From Gammaproteobacteria bacterium (GTDB lineage Bacteria; Pseudomonadota; Gammaproteobacteria; Pseudomonadales; Pseudomonadaceae), in contig CAJCIO010000001.1 in the NCBI GenBank assembly GCA_903970465.1, forward strand, positions 21,775-85,774: a stretch of 64,000 nt of DNA, read 5' to 3'. This document shows positions 1 through 8,986 of this stretch, in pieces. Position 1 is the stretch's first letter. Each line of letters begins with the position of its first letter. The notes beneath the pieces are model-generated. The model was given only the letters and a program-made list of their open reading frames with translations. It had not been told where the DNA came from and made no database searches. The position numbers and the translations under genes are program-made.

Positions 1-240
1 GTAATCCGTTGGCCCGGGGGTAAAACGCAGGTCCGCCTCGCGGTCCATGGAGGGGATCAAGAAGAAGTCGATGATCCACCCGATCCCGAGCAGGCCCAGC
101 GTGAAAAACCAGATCGTCCCGGTTACCGGCTTGCCGTAATAGAAGCGATGGGCACCGGTGAAACCGAAAATCCACAACAGGTAACCCAGCAGCTTGCTGT
201 GGGTGTCCTGGGTTACCGGGTAAGAGCGATAGCTACTCAT
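1..240 (-). CDS. TM2 domain membrane protein (3' end cut by window edge)
   Basis: The visible 80 codons start at an ATG (238-240) and run off the left edge without a stop. The protein opens with a polar stretch of about 15 residues. Two hydrophobic segments follow, separated by a short polar turn (LLGYLLWIFGFTGAHRFYYG, then TIWFFTLGLLGIGWIIDFF). This is the TM2 architecture, including the G-x-H-R-F-Y-x-G motif between the helices. The family is small inner-membrane proteins with no agreed biochemical function. It is divergent from the NlpC/P60 gene across a 250-bp spacer rich in T runs. The length and C-terminus cannot be judged here. Confidence 0.85.
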   Translation of the reverse strand, partial: MSSYRSYPVTQDTHSKLLGYLLWIFGFTGAHRFYYGKPVTGTIWFFTLGLLGIGWIIDFFLIPSMDREADLRFTPGPTDY

Positions 241-490
241 GGGAGCCCTCCTGACAGCTGATAGTTAAATTTTTTCATTATTTCTGTGACTTTTTTGTCC
301 TGACCCGACGTGTGGTCATTTTTTTGTACACCTCGGCCAAACCCGCGTTTTACCTGACTCTCTGGTCACGTGGTTGGCCTTTTCACCGTGATGGCACGTG
401 TTTGACACAGCCTTGACGCTGAATGAAGGGGTTAATTCAGAAAAAAAACCTGTTATAAAGTTTCGCGCCTAACCAAACGAGCCTTGCCGA

Positions 491-1360
491 ATGCGTCCTT
501 TTTTCAAGACATGGCTGACCATCTGCCTATTATTGCCCCTGGCCGCCCACGCCACCAACCGTGAGCAACGACTTCCTGAACCCGCCGGTCACACGGCCAA
601 AAATGAGAAAACCAAACCCAACGTCAAGCTGGCCAAGAACGAAACCGCTACCAAGACTGCCAAGCCATCGGCAGCCGCGAAGCACAAGACACCCACCGAA
701 GCCCGCAACACCAAACACAAGGCCCCTGTTCTGGCGAAGAACAGCGCCAGGAACAGCGTGAAAGACAAAGAACTGCGCAAGCTGGAGGCCGCCGCCGACG
801 CCCAGGCCGCCAACGAGGCGATCGATGCCAAGGTTGCCGAACTCTCTGCACAGTTGAACGGCCCAAGCCAGCCGATCCGTCGCGGCAAGCACAGCGAGTC
901 GCTGGTGTCGGCCCGTAACACCGCCGCACAGATGTCCACCAAGCAGAGCAGCGAAGTCCTCAGCCGCGCCGTGAACATGCTCGGTACCCCGTATGTGTAT
1001 GGTGGCACCACCCCGAAGAAAGGCTTCGACTGCAGCGGGTTGGTCAAATATGCCTTCAAGGATGTACGTTCGGTGGACTTGCCGCGCACCTCCAACGCCA
1101 TGGCTGAAGGTCACGGCCAGAAAGTCGATCGCAAGGACTTGAAGCCAGGCGATCTGCTGTTCTTCAACATCGAAGGGCGTCAGGTCAACCATGTGGCAAT
1201 CTACCTGGGTAACGACCGCTTCATCCACGCCCCGCGCACCGGCAAGAACGTGTCTATCGACACACTCGACAAGCCGTATTGGGATGAGCATTACGTCGTC
1301 GCCAAGCGTGTATTGCCCAAGCAGAAACAAGCCCCGGTGTTGCGCCTGAGCCAACGCTGA
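491..1360 (+). CDS. Secreted NlpC/P60 (C40) peptidoglycan endopeptidase
   Basis: A 289-aa exported cell-wall hydrolase. Residues 1-21 form a signal peptide ending AAHA. Residues 25-155 are a low-complexity Lys/Ala/Thr-rich linker, probably disordered and wall-binding. Residues 155-280 form the NlpC/P60 catalytic domain. The Cys-His-His triad is visible: C181 in FDCSGLV, H234 in NHVAIYLG and H246 in FIHAPRTG. The family cleaves the D-Glu to meso-DAP peptide bond in murein stem peptides. The ATG start lies directly before the signal peptide. The gene stands alone, converges on pilT, and has a REP pair between the two stops. Its specific cellular role (turnover or division) is not readable from sequence. 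Confidence 0.92.
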   Translation: MRPFFKTWLTICLLLPLAAHATNREQRLPEPAGHTAKNEKTKPNVKLAKNETATKTAKPSAAAKHKTPTEARNTKHKAPVLAKNSARNSVKDKELRKLEAAADAQAANEAIDAKVAELSAQLNGPSQPIRRGKHSESLVSARNTAAQMSTKQSSEVLSRAVNMLGTPYVYGGTTPKKGFDCSGLVKYAFKDVRSVDLPRTSNAMAEGHGQKVDRKDLKPGDLLFFNIEGRQVNHVAIYLGNDRFIHAPRTGKNVSIDTLDKPYWDEHYVVAKRVLPKQKQAPVLRLSQR

Positions 1361-1367
1361 TATCAAA

Positions 1368-1450
1368 AGCTTCGCGGGCAAGCCTTGCTCCCACAGAGTT
1401 GACTGATACTGAGTCATACACCTGTGGGAGCAAGGCTTGCCCGCGAAGCT
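1368..1450. repeat. REP inverted pair (perfect 29-bp arms)
   Basis: Arms at 1368-1396 and 1422-1450 are exact reverse complements, with the core CGCGGGCAAGCCTTGCTCC, and a 25-bp loop between them. It lies between the convergent stops of the C40 peptidase and pilT, a typical place for Pseudomonas REP elements, and could also work as a bidirectional transcript end. Confidence 0.9.
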
Positions 1451-1464
1451 TTACGCCTTTACCT

Positions 1465-2499
1465 CTAGAAATTATCCGGCGTCTTCGCCTTCTCCCGCGC
1501 ACTCTCCCGCGCGATGATCCCTTTGCTCAGCAGATCCTTCAGACAGGCGTCCAGCGTCTGCATGCCGATCGAGCCACCGGTCTGAATGGCCGAATACATC
1601 TGCGCTACCTTGTCCTCGCGGATCAAATTGCGGATTGCCGGTGTGCCGATCATGATTTCGTGAGCAGCGACCCGCCCGCCCCCGATCTTCTTCAGCAGAG
1701 TCTGGGAAATCACCGCCTGCAACGATTCCGATAGCATCGAGCGGACCATGGACTTTTCTTCGGCCGGGAAAACGTCGACCACCCGGTCGATGGTTTTCGC
1801 CGCCGAGGTGGTGTGCAAGGTGCCAAACACCAAGTGGCCAGTCTCCGCCGCCGTCAGGGCCAGACGAATGGTCTCCAGGTCGCGCATCTCGCCCACCAGG
1901 ATCACATCCGGGTCTTCACGCAACGCCGAGCGCAGGGCATTGGAGAACCCCAAGGTGTCGCGGTGCACCTCGCGCTGGTTGACCAGACACTTCTTCGACT
2001 CGTGGACGAACTCGATCGGGTCCTCCACGGTGAGGATGTGGTGGTGCTTGTTGGCGTTGAGGTAGTCGATGATCGCCGCCAGGGTGGTCGATTTGCCCGA
2101 GCCGGTCGGGCCGGTCACCAGCACCAGACCGCGCGGCACGTCGGCAATGCGCCGAAACACATCCCCCATGCCCAGGTCTTCCATGCTCAGTACCTTGGAC
2201 GGGATGGTTCGGAACACCGCACCTGCGCCACGATTGTGGTTGAACGCGTTGACCCGAAAGCGCGCCACGCCCGGCACCTCGAAGGAAAAGTCAGTCTCCA
2301 TGAACTCCTCGAAGTCCTTGCGCTGACGATCGTTCATGATGTCGTAGATCAGATCGGTGACGGTCTTCTTGTCCAGCGCCGGCAGGTTGATACGGCGCAC
2401 ATCGCCATCCACGCGGATCATCGGCGGCAGGCCGGCCGACAGGTGGAGGTCGGATGCACCTTGTTTCGCACTGAAAGCCAACAGCTCGGTAATGTCCAT
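1465..2499 (-). CDS. pilT: Type IV pilus retraction ATPase PilT
   Basis: A hexameric cytoplasmic ATPase that depolymerises type IV pili for twitching motility. The 344-residue product from the ATG at 2497-2499 matches the usual PilT length; an in-frame upstream extension to 2559 was rejected because family members begin MDITELL. The Walker A motif is GPTGSGKST at residues 130-138. The Walker B-like element DPDVILVGEMRD is at about 196-207, with Asp/His boxes between. The C-terminal AIRNLIRE motif that is diagnostic of retraction ATPases is present near 290. It is divergent from the PLP-binding protein gene over a 66-bp shared promoter gap. No pilU-like paralogue follows, because the next gene downstream is the convergent C40 peptidase. 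Confidence 0.97.
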   Translation of the reverse strand: MDITELLAFSAKQGASDLHLSAGLPPMIRVDGDVRRINLPALDKKTVTDLIYDIMNDRQRKDFEEFMETDFSFEVPGVARFRVNAFNHNRGAGAVFRTIPSKVLSMEDLGMGDVFRRIADVPRGLVLVTGPTGSGKSTTLAAIIDYLNANKHHHILTVEDPIEFVHESKKCLVNQREVHRDTLGFSNALRSALREDPDVILVGEMRDLETIRLALTAAETGHLVFGTLHTTSAAKTIDRVVDVFPAEEKSMVRSMLSESLQAVISQTLLKKIGGGRVAAHEIMIGTPAIRNLIREDKVAQMYSAIQTGGSIGMQTLDACLKDLLSKGIIARESAREKAKTPDNF

Positions 2500-2565
2500 G
2501 AGACTCCCCAAATACGGACAAGCAGGTAGAATGCCGCAGACCCTCGGATCCACTGGCAAAAATCT

Positions 2566-3252
2566 ATGTCCACGATAGCAGACAACGTTTTATCGGTAAG
2601 CGCGCGAATTAATGCAGCCGCCCAGGCAGCCGGTCGTGAAACTGCCGCCGTAGGCCTGCTGGCAGTGAGCAAGACCAAGCCCGCCGAGGCGGTGCGCGAG
2701 GCCCACGCCGCCGGCATCCAGGATTTTGGCGAAAATTATCTGCAGGAAGCCCTCGAGAAACAGACGCAATTGGCCGACCTGCCCTTGAGTTGGCATTTCA
2801 TCGGCCCCATTCAGTCAAACAAGACGCGGCCCATCGCCGAACATTTCGACTGGGTGCATTCCGTGGATCGCCTGAAAATTGCTCAACGCTTGTCCGAACA
2901 ACGTCCTGCTGGCATGGCACCGCTGAATATCTGCATTCAGGTGAACGTCAGTGGCGAGGCCAGCAAGTCCGGTTGTACTGCGGCCGACTTGCCTGCCTTG
3001 GCGGCAGCCATTGCGGCGCTGCCAAATCTGCGTCTACGTGGGCTCATGGCGATCCCCGAGCCCACTGAGGACCGCGCGGCACAAGACGCGGCCTTCGCCA
3101 CCGTACGACGTTTGCAGGAAGACCTGAATCTGCCGCTAGACACGCTCTCCATGGGCATGAGCCACGACCTGGAATCCGCCGTTGCCCAAGGCGCGACCTG
3201 GGTGCGCATCGGTACCGCGCTGTTTGGTGCCCGCGACTATGGCCAGCCCTGA
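2566..3252 (+). CDS. yggS: YggS/PLPBP family pyridoxal-phosphate homeostasis protein
   Basis: A 228-aa single-domain (alpha/beta)8 barrel that binds pyridoxal 5'-phosphate without a known catalytic reaction. The family buffers PLP and affects amino-acid and keto-acid balance. The PLP lysine is K36 in LLAVSKTKP. The phosphate-binding end SMGMSHDLESAV is near residues 195-206. It starts at ATG 2566 and is followed after 34 bp by proC, an arrangement shared with many gammaproteobacteria, so co-transcription with proC and yggT is likely. Confidence 0.95.
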   Translation: MSTIADNVLSVSARINAAAQAAGRETAAVGLLAVSKTKPAEAVREAHAAGIQDFGENYLQEALEKQTQLADLPLSWHFIGPIQSNKTRPIAEHFDWVHSVDRLKIAQRLSEQRPAGMAPLNICIQVNVSGEASKSGCTAADLPALAAAIAALPNLRLRGLMAIPEPTEDRAAQDAAFATVRRLQEDLNLPLDTLSMGMSHDLESAVAQGATWVRIGTALFGARDYGQP

Positions 3253-3286
3253 TGATGCGCTCCCACCTTCTTTTCAAGGATCAGTC

Positions 3287-4105
3287 ATGAGCAAGACCCG
3301 TATTGCGTTTATTGGCGCCGGCAACATGGCTGCCAGCCTGATTGGCGGCATGCGCGCCCAGGGCGTCGAAGCCGCGCAGATCCGTGCCTGCGACCCGGGT
3401 GATGAAACCCGCGCGCGGATCAGCGCCGAGCACGGCATTGAAACCTTCGCCGACAACGCCCAGGCCATCGACGGCGCCGACGTGGTGCTGATCGCGGTCA
3501 AGCCGCAGGTAATGAAGGCCGTGTGCGAAAGCCTGCGCCCCCATCTGCAGCCTGGCCAACTGGTGGTCTCCGTGGCCGCCGGCATCAACTGCGCCAGCAT
3601 GACCCGCTGGCTCGGCCAGCAGCCCATCGTGCGCTGCATGCCCAACACCCCGGCGCTGGTACGCCAGGGCGTCAGCGGCCTGTACGCCACTGCACTGGTG
3701 ACCGCAGAGCAACGCCAGCAGGCCGAACAGCTGCTGTCGGCCGTTGGCGTGGCGCTGTGGCTCGATGAAGAACAGCAACTGGACGCCGTCACGGCCGTCT
3801 CCGGCAGCGGCCCGGCGTATTTCTTCCTGCTGATCGAGGCCATGACCGCCGCCGGCGTCAAGCTCGGCCTGCCGAAAGAGACCGCCGCGAAGCTGACCCT
3901 GCAGACCGCCCTCGGCGCCGCGCACATGGCAATCAACAGTGATGTCGATGCCGCCGAGCTGCGCCGCCGCGTGACATCACCTGCCGGTACCACCGAAGCC
4001 GCCATCAAGAGTTTCCAGGCCGATGGCTTTGAAGCACTGGTAGAAAAGGCGCTGAGCGCCGCCGCACACCGATCGGCAGAGCTCGCCGAGCAGTTGGGCA
4101 ACTGA
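3287..4105 (+). CDS. proC: Pyrroline-5-carboxylate reductase
   Basis: Catalyses the last step of proline synthesis, NAD(P)H-dependent reduction of 1-pyrroline-5-carboxylate. The product is 272 aa from the ATG at 3287, preceded by an AAGGA Shine-Dalgarno. An upstream in-frame extension into yggS was rejected. The N-terminal Rossmann motif FIGAGNMAASLIGG is at about residues 7-20. The C-terminal dimerisation/active-site block contains the family signature (SGSGPAYFFLLIEAM, then RRRVTSPAGTTEAAI). It lies 34 bp after yggS and 7 bp before yggT. Confidence 0.97.
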   Translation: MSKTRIAFIGAGNMAASLIGGMRAQGVEAAQIRACDPGDETRARISAEHGIETFADNAQAIDGADVVLIAVKPQVMKAVCESLRPHLQPGQLVVSVAAGINCASMTRWLGQQPIVRCMPNTPALVRQGVSGLYATALVTAEQRQQAEQLLSAVGVALWLDEEQQLDAVTAVSGSGPAYFFLLIEAMTAAGVKLGLPKETAAKLTLQTALGAAHMAINSDVDAAELRRRVTSPAGTTEAAIKSFQADGFEALVEKALSAAAHRSAELAEQLGN

Positions 4106-4112
4106 GGAGTCG

Positions 4113-4733
4113 ATGATGATTGGATTGAACACCGCTGCAATTTACGTAATACAGACCATCGGCAGCCTGTATCTGCTGATCGTGCTGCTGCGCTTTGTCC
4201 TGCAACTGGTGCGGGCGGACTTCTACAACCCCCTCAGCCAGTTCATCGTGCGTGCAACCCAGCCGCTGCTGCGGCCGCTGCGCAAGGTGATCCCCAGCCT
4301 GTTTGGCCTGGACATGTCCTCGCTGGTCCTGGCGTTGATCGTTCAGTACCTGTTGATGACTCTGACCTATCTGCTGGCCGGCGGCACTTTCGGCCCTCCC
4401 TACGCCCCCTCGGCAGGCGCGCTGGCCGTGCAGATGCTGGTATGGTCGATCATTGGTGTGACCGCGCTGTTCCTGAAGATCTTTTTCTGGGCGATGATCA
4501 TCAGCGTGATCCTCTCCTGGGTCGCCCAGGGCAGTCACAATCCCGGTGCCGAGCTGGTCAACCAGATCTGCGAGCCGGCGTTGGCGCCGTTCCGCCGTAT
4601 CGTGCCGAGCCTTGGTGGCCTGGACATCTCGCCGATCCTGGCATTCATGGTGCTCAAGCTGCTGGACATGCTGGTGATCAACAACCTCGCAGCCATGAGC
4701 GGCATGCCGGATATCCTGCGGTTGCTGGTTTAA
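4113..4733 (+). CDS. YggT family integral membrane protein
   Basis: A 206-residue inner-membrane protein made of two YggT repeats. Each repeat is a hydrophobic helix, then a conserved basic/proline segment (NPLSQFIVRATQPLLRPLR and NPGAELVNQICEPALAPFR), then a second helix. The family has been linked to osmotic tolerance and to organellar CCB3/YlmG-type functions; no activity is proven from sequence. The start codon is ambiguous: ATG 4113 or ATG 4116. The GAGGAG ribosome site at 4104-4109 is better spaced for 4116, giving a product one residue shorter. It sits 7 bp after proC and is the likely last gene of the yggS-proC-yggT unit before a REP pair. Confidence 0.93.
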   Translation: MMIGLNTAAIYVIQTIGSLYLLIVLLRFVLQLVRADFYNPLSQFIVRATQPLLRPLRKVIPSLFGLDMSSLVLALIVQYLLMTLTYLLAGGTFGPPYAPSAGALAVQMLVWSIIGVTALFLKIFFWAMIISVILSWVAQGSHNPGAELVNQICEPALAPFRRIVPSLGGLDISPILAFMVLKLLDMLVINNLAAMSGMPDILRLLV

Positions 4734-4750
4734 CGAGCCTCCATATCCTT

Positions 4751-4810
4751 GTGGGAGGGGGCTCTGCCCGCGAAGCGGTTAAAGGTTTCGCGGGCAGAGC
4801 CCCCTCCCAC
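4751..4810. repeat. REP-like inverted pair, GGGCAGAGCCCCCTCCCAC type
   Basis: Two exact 24-bp inverse arms (4751-4774 and 4787-4810) separated by 12 bp, located just after yggT. The core differs from the GCAAGC-type REPs elsewhere in the window, so it represents a second REP class. It may act as the transcript end of the proC unit. Confidence 0.85.
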
Positions 4811-4906
4811 AGGGGGATGGGCTCGCGACTCAAGCCCACCAGCTTCGCTTGCCGCTAAGGGCAGCGGTCTTTAGACTTACGCCTCATTTATGCGAGAGCA
4901 GGGTCG

Positions 4907-6046
4907 ATGCCCACTGTCTTCCCCGAAGATTCCGTCGGATTAGTCACACCTCAGCTGGCTCACTTCAGCGAGCCCCTGGCCTTGGCCTGCGGCCGTTCGT
5001 TGCCCGCCTACGACCTCATCTACGAAACCTATGGCACGCTCAACGCCGCTGCCAGCAACGCCGTGCTCATCTGCCACGCGCTGTCGGGCCATCACCATGC
5101 GGCCGGTTTTCATTCCAGCGAAGACCGCAAACCGGGCTGGTGGGACAGCTGCATCGGGCCGGGCAAGCCGATCGACACCACCAGGTTCTTTGTGGTCAGC
5201 CTCAACAACCTGGGCGGCTGCAACGGTTCCACCGGCCCCAGCAGCCTGAATCCGGACACCGGCAAGCCCTTCGGCGCCGATTTTCCGGTACTCACCGTCG
5301 AAGACTGGGTCCACAGCCAGGCGCGCCTCGCCGACTTGCTGGGCGTGCGTCAATGGGCCGCCGTAGTGGGTGGCAGCCTGGGTGGCATGCAGGCGCTGCA
5401 GTGGACCATCAGTTACCCGGATCGCGTACGCCACTGCTTGGCTATCGCCTCCGCGCCCAAGCTCTCGGCGCAGAACATCGCCTTCAACGAAGTCGCACGC
5501 CAGGCGATCCTTACCGATCCCGAGTTCCATGGCGGTTCGTTCCAGGAGAGGGGAGTGATCCCCAAGCGGGGCTTGATGCTGGCGCGCATGGTCGGCCACA
5601 TCACGTACCTGTCAGATGACTCCATGGGCGAGAAATTCGGCCGTGGCCTCAAGAGCGAAAAACTCAACTACGACTTTCACAGCGTCGAGTTCCAGGTCGA
5701 AAGCTACCTGCGTTATCAGGGTGAAGAGTTTTCCGGGCGCTTCGACGCCAACACCTATCTGCTGATGACCAAGGCGCTGGACTACTTCGACCCCGCCGCG
5801 GCCCACAACGACAACCTGGCCAAGACGTTCGCCAATGTCACGGCGGATTTCTGCGTGATGTCGTTCACCACCGACTGGCGCTTCTCGCCGGCCCGTTCGC
5901 GGGAACTGGTGGATGCGCTGATGGCGGCGAAAAAGAACGTCTGCTACCTGGAGATCGATGCACCGCAAGGCCATGACGCCTTCCTGATCCCGATCCCGCG
6001 CTATCTGCAGGCGTTCACCAGCTACATGAACCGAATCGAACTCTGA
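4907..6046 (+). CDS. metX: Homoserine O-acyltransferase MetX
   Basis: Activates L-homoserine by O-acylation, the first committed step of methionine synthesis. Members of this family in Pseudomonas are reported to use succinyl-CoA despite the historical acetyltransferase name, so the acyl donor is left open. The product is a 379-aa alpha/beta-hydrolase fold. The nucleophile is S157 in [10 protein letters not shown], the acid is probably in TTDWRFSP, and the His is H356 in QGHDAFL. ATG 4907 has a GCAGGG ribosome site. It is followed after 7 bp by metW, and the metX-metW pair is typical of Pseudomonas. No SAM riboswitch was recognised in the 170-bp upstream spacer. Confidence 0.96.
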   Translation: MPTVFPEDSVGLVTPQLAHFSEPLALACGRSLPAYDLIYETYGTLNAAASNAVLICHALSGHHHAAGFHSSEDRKPGWWDSCIGPGKPIDTTRFFVVSLNNLGGCNGSTGPSSLNPDTGKPFGADFPVLTVEDWVHSQARLADLLGVRQWAAVVGGSLGGMQALQWTISYPDRVRHCLAIASAPKLSAQNIAFNEVARQAILTDPEFHGGSFQERGVIPKRGLMLARMVGHITYLSDDSMGEKFGRGLKSEKLNYDFHSVEFQVESYLRYQGEEFSGRFDANTYLLMTKALDYFDPAAAHNDNLAKTFANVTADFCVMSFTTDWRFSPARSRELVDALMAAKKNVCYLEIDAPQGHDAFLIPIPRYLQAFTSYMNRIEL

Positions 6047-6053
6047 GGCTGCC

Positions 6054-6674
6054 ATGCGAGCTGATCTAGAAATCATCCAGGACTGGATCCCCGCCGGCAG
6101 CCGCGTGCTCGACCTGGGCTGCGGCGACGGCGAACTGCTGGCCTGGCTGCGCGACCACAAGCAGGTGAGCGGCTACGGGCTGGAAATCGATGCCGACAAC
6201 ATCACCGAATGCGTGCGCAAAGGCATCAACGTGATCGAACAGGACCTCGACAAGGGCCTGGGCAATTTCGCCAGCAACAGTTTCGACGTGGTGGTCATGA
6301 CCCAGGCGCTGCAAGCCGTGGAGTATCCGGATCGGATCCTCGACGAAATGCTCCGTGTCGGTCGCCAGTGCATCATCACCTTCCCCAATTTCGGCCACTG
6401 GCGCTGCCGCTGGTACCTGGCGAGCAAGGGCCGGATGCCAGTGTCGGATTTTCTCCCGTACACCTGGTACAACACGCCGAACATCCACTTCTGCACCTTC
6501 AAGGATTTCGAGGCGTTGTGCCAGGAACGCACCGCGCAGGTTCTCGACCGCCTGGCCGTCGATCAGCAGCACCGCCACGGGTGGGCCAGCAAGCTATGGC
6601 CTAATCTGTTAGGGGAGATCGGTATCTATCGGGTCCAGAGCCCTGGTCTGCAGGCTCATCAGGTCGCGGTGTAG
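6054..6674 (+). CDS. metW: Methionine biosynthesis protein MetW (SAM-dependent methyltransferase fold)
   Basis: A 206-aa class I methyltransferase-fold protein with the SAM motif I VLDLGCGDGELL near residues 18-29. MetW is required with MetX for efficient homoserine acylation in several proteobacteria, acting as a partner protein rather than a proven methyltransferase. It starts 7 bp after metX, so it is certainly co-transcribed. The downstream spacer to rdgB is only 57 bp. From memory, P. aeruginosa has a small DUF4426 gene at this place, which is absent here. Confidence 0.95.
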   Translation: MRADLEIIQDWIPAGSRVLDLGCGDGELLAWLRDHKQVSGYGLEIDADNITECVRKGINVIEQDLDKGLGNFASNSFDVVVMTQALQAVEYPDRILDEMLRVGRQCIITFPNFGHWRCRWYLASKGRMPVSDFLPYTWYNTPNIHFCTFKDFEALCQERTAQVLDRLAVDQQHRHGWASKLWPNLLGEIGIYRVQSPGLQAHQVAV

Positions 6675-6731
6675 CGCTGCGGTCGTTTGCGATATTTTTC
6701 GGGGCAAGCCCCATCGCTACAAGGCAACCTC

Positions 6732-7331
6732 ATGAATTTCAAGCAACTCGTATTGGCCAGCCATAACCCCGGCAAGCTCAAGGAACTCCAGGCCATGCTC
6801 GGCGACGCGGTGCAACTGCGCTCGATCGGCGAGTTCAGCCAGGTAGAACCCGAAGAAACCGGTCTGTCGTTCGTCGAAAACGCCATCCTCAAGGCCCGCA
6901 GCGCCGCGCGTATCTCCGGGCTGCCGGCGTTGGCCGACGACTCAGGGCTGGCGGTGGATTACCTCGGCGGCGCGCCGGGCATCTATTCTGCGCGCTACGC
7001 CGACGGCAAAGGCGACGCCGCCAATAACGCCAAGCTGCTGGACGCCCTCAAGGCCGTACCCGAGGCCGAACGCGGCGCGCAGTTCGTCTGCGTGCTGGCC
7101 TTGGTTCGGCACGCCGAAGACCCGCTGCCGATTCTCTGCGAAGGCCTGTGGCACGGGCGCATCCTGCACGCGGCCAGCGGCGACCACGGCTTTGGCTATG
7201 ACCCCCTGTTCTGGGTACCAGAGCGCAGTTGCTCGAGCGCCGAACTGAGCCCCAGCGAAAAGAACCTGCTGAGCCATCGGGCTCGGGCCATGGCCATCCT
7301 GCGTCAGCGTTTGAGCCTGGAACAGGAATGA
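6732..7331 (+). CDS. rdgB: XTP/dITP pyrophosphatase (RdgB/HAM1)
   Basis: Hydrolyses deaminated purine nucleotides (XTP, dITP, ITP) to monophosphates and so keeps them out of DNA. The 199-aa product from ATG 6732 has the N-terminal substrate loop [12 protein letters not shown], the catalytic segment [18 protein letters not shown] with its conserved Asp pair, and the C-terminal [11 protein letters not shown] and SHRARAM segments. An upstream in-frame extension was rejected because the family begins at this position. Its stop overlaps the hemW start (ATGA, 7328-7331), implying translational coupling. Confidence 0.97.
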   Translation: MNFKQLVLASHNPGKLKELQAMLGDAVQLRSIGEFSQVEPEETGLSFVENAILKARSAARISGLPALADDSGLAVDYLGGAPGIYSARYADGKGDAANNAKLLDALKAVPEAERGAQFVCVLALVRHAEDPLPILCEGLWHGRILHAASGDHGFGYDPLFWVPERSCSSAELSPSEKNLLSHRARAMAILRQRLSLEQE

Positions 7332-8536
7332 CCGGCGACACCCATACTCTGCACCTTGGCGCCAGCGGGTTTTCCTCGCAGGCACCACGCCCGGGGCTGC
7401 CGCAGTTGCCGCCGCTGTCGCTGTACATCCACATCCCCTGGTGCGTACGCAAATGCCCGTATTGCGATTTCAACTCGCATACGGCCAGCGCGGTGCTGCC
7501 CGAGGAAGAATACGTGGATGCCCTGTTGGCCGATCTCGATCAAGACTTGCCGGCCGTCTACGGCCGACCGCTGACGTCGATCTTCTTCGGTGGCGGCACA
7601 CCCAGTCTGTTCAGCGCAAAGGCACTGGGGCGTTTGCTGGCCGGGGTCGAGTTGCGAATTCCGTTCGCGTCGGACATCGAGATCACTCTGGAAGCCAACC
7701 CGGGCACTTTCGAGCAGGACAAGTTCGTCGCCTATCGCGGGCTGGGCATCAATCGCCTGTCGATCGGTATCCAGAGCTTCCAGGAAGCCAAGCTGCTAGC
7801 GCTGGGCCGCATCCACAATGGTGACGAAGCAATCCGCGCCGCAGACATGGCGCGCAAGGCTGGCTTCGACAACTTCAATCTCGACCTCATGCACGGGCTG
7901 CCCGATCAGTCCCTTGACGATGCGCTGGGCGACCTGCGCCAAGCCATCGCCATGGCGCCGACCCATTTGTCCTGGTATCAGCTGACCCTGGAGCCGAACA
8001 CGGTGTTCTGGAATCAGCCGCCCTTGCTGCCCGAGGATGACACCCTCTGGGACATCCAGGAGGCCGGCCAGGCGCTGCTGGCAAGCCATGGCTTCGCCCA
8101 GTACGAAGTCTCCGCCTACGCCCAGCCAGGGCGCCCGGCGCGGCACAACCTCAACTACTGGAGCTTCGGCGACTTTATCGGGATCGGTGCCGGTGCCCAC
8201 GGCAAGCTCAGCAACCCGGACGGCAGCATCCTGCGCACCTGGAAAACCCGGCTGCCCAAGGACTATCTGAATCCGGCCAAGCCGTTTCAGGCGGGCAACA
8301 AAGCGCTGACAGACGACGAGCTGCCGTTCGAATTCCTGATGAATGCCTTGCGCCTGACCGATGGCGTGGAGGCCGAGCTGTATCATCTGCGCACCGGGCT
8401 GGAGCTGCATAGCCTGGCTCATGCGCGCCGCGAGGCCGAACAAAAAGGCCTTTTGCAGGTCGAACCGTCGCGCCTGGCTGCGACCCCACGGGGACAGCTG
8501 TTCCTCAACGATCTGCTGCAGTATTTCTTGACCTAA
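7328..8536 (+). CDS. hemW: Radical SAM heme chaperone HemW
   Basis: A 402-aa radical-SAM protein related to HemN. HemW binds heme and is thought to deliver it to membrane respiratory enzymes rather than to oxidise coproporphyrinogen. The cluster-binding motif is CVRKCPYC (C39, C43, C46). The extra Cys of true HemN is replaced by Phe (CDFNS), as expected for HemW. SAM-binding FFGGGTPSL follows at about residues 90-98. A HemN C-terminal domain covers about 310-390. The start overlaps the rdgB stop by 4 bp, and the DUF3392 gene follows after 9 bp. Confidence 0.95.
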   Translation: MTGDTHTLHLGASGFSSQAPRPGLPQLPPLSLYIHIPWCVRKCPYCDFNSHTASAVLPEEEYVDALLADLDQDLPAVYGRPLTSIFFGGGTPSLFSAKALGRLLAGVELRIPFASDIEITLEANPGTFEQDKFVAYRGLGINRLSIGIQSFQEAKLLALGRIHNGDEAIRAADMARKAGFDNFNLDLMHGLPDQSLDDALGDLRQAIAMAPTHLSWYQLTLEPNTVFWNQPPLLPEDDTLWDIQEAGQALLASHGFAQYEVSAYAQPGRPARHNLNYWSFGDFIGIGAGAHGKLSNPDGSILRTWKTRLPKDYLNPAKPFQAGNKALTDDELPFEFLMNALRLTDGVEAELYHLRTGLELHSLAHARREAEQKGLLQVEPSRLAATPRGQLFLNDLLQYFLT

Positions 8537-8545
8537 GGATTACCC

Positions 8546-8869
8546 ATGGATTTTGTTCTCGACCTGCTGGCGTCCATGTCTCGCTGGAGCCGCAGCCACA
8601 TCTCGGAGATCGCTTTGGCGTTGGTGGGCTGTCTGCTGGTGCTGTTCGGCGCCGACTTCAAAGGCTGGATCGAAGGCCGCCTGGGTGCATTGGCCGGAGC
8701 GCTGCGGGTGCCGGTGATGGCGCTGGTGTGTGCGGTGGGTAGCGGCGCGGCGCTGATCTACGTGACGCCCTGGGTGATCCGCGGGCTGAGCCAGTTCAAC
8801 AACTACAGCCTGGCGCCGGTGCTGTTGGTGGTGCTGGTGTTGATCGGCGTGGTTGCCGATAGACGCTGA
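8546..8869 (+). CDS. DUF3392 small membrane protein
   Basis: A 107-aa protein with three hydrophobic segments (about residues 21-38, 50-75 and 85-104) and the conserved stretch LFGADFKGWIE between the first two. It matches my memory of the DUF3392 family, which in Pseudomonas usually lies between hemW and trmB. No function is known. It is 9 bp downstream of hemW and probably the last gene of the rdgB-hemW transcript; ATG 8546 follows an AAGGA site. Confidence 0.88.
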   Translation: MDFVLDLLASMSRWSRSHISEIALALVGCLLVLFGADFKGWIEGRLGALAGALRVPVMALVCAVGSGAALIYVTPWVIRGLSQFNNYSLAPVLLVVLVLIGVVADRR

Positions 8870-8886
8870 AGGCCCAAGCCCCCCCA

Positions 8887-8963
8887 TGTGGGTCAGAGCC
8901 CGCTCCCACAGGTATACGACGCTGGATCTAGCGACTCTGTAGGAGCAAGGCTTGCCCGCGAAG
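8887..8963. repeat. Degenerate REP pair
   Basis: Two opposed REP-like halves (GAGCCCGCTCCCACAG at 8896-8911, and TGTAGGAGCAAGGCTTGCC at 8938-8956 continuing into CGCGAAG). They are similar but not perfect inverse copies, and lie between the convergent DUF3392 and trmB stops. Confidence 0.65.
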
Positions 8964-8986
8964 GGGCCAGCAAGCCTTGAACGATT

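Noticed and set aside
4734..4906. SAM-responsive riboswitch ahead of metX
   Set aside because: The spacer is mostly a REP pair, and no SAM-I or SAM-II core was recognised.
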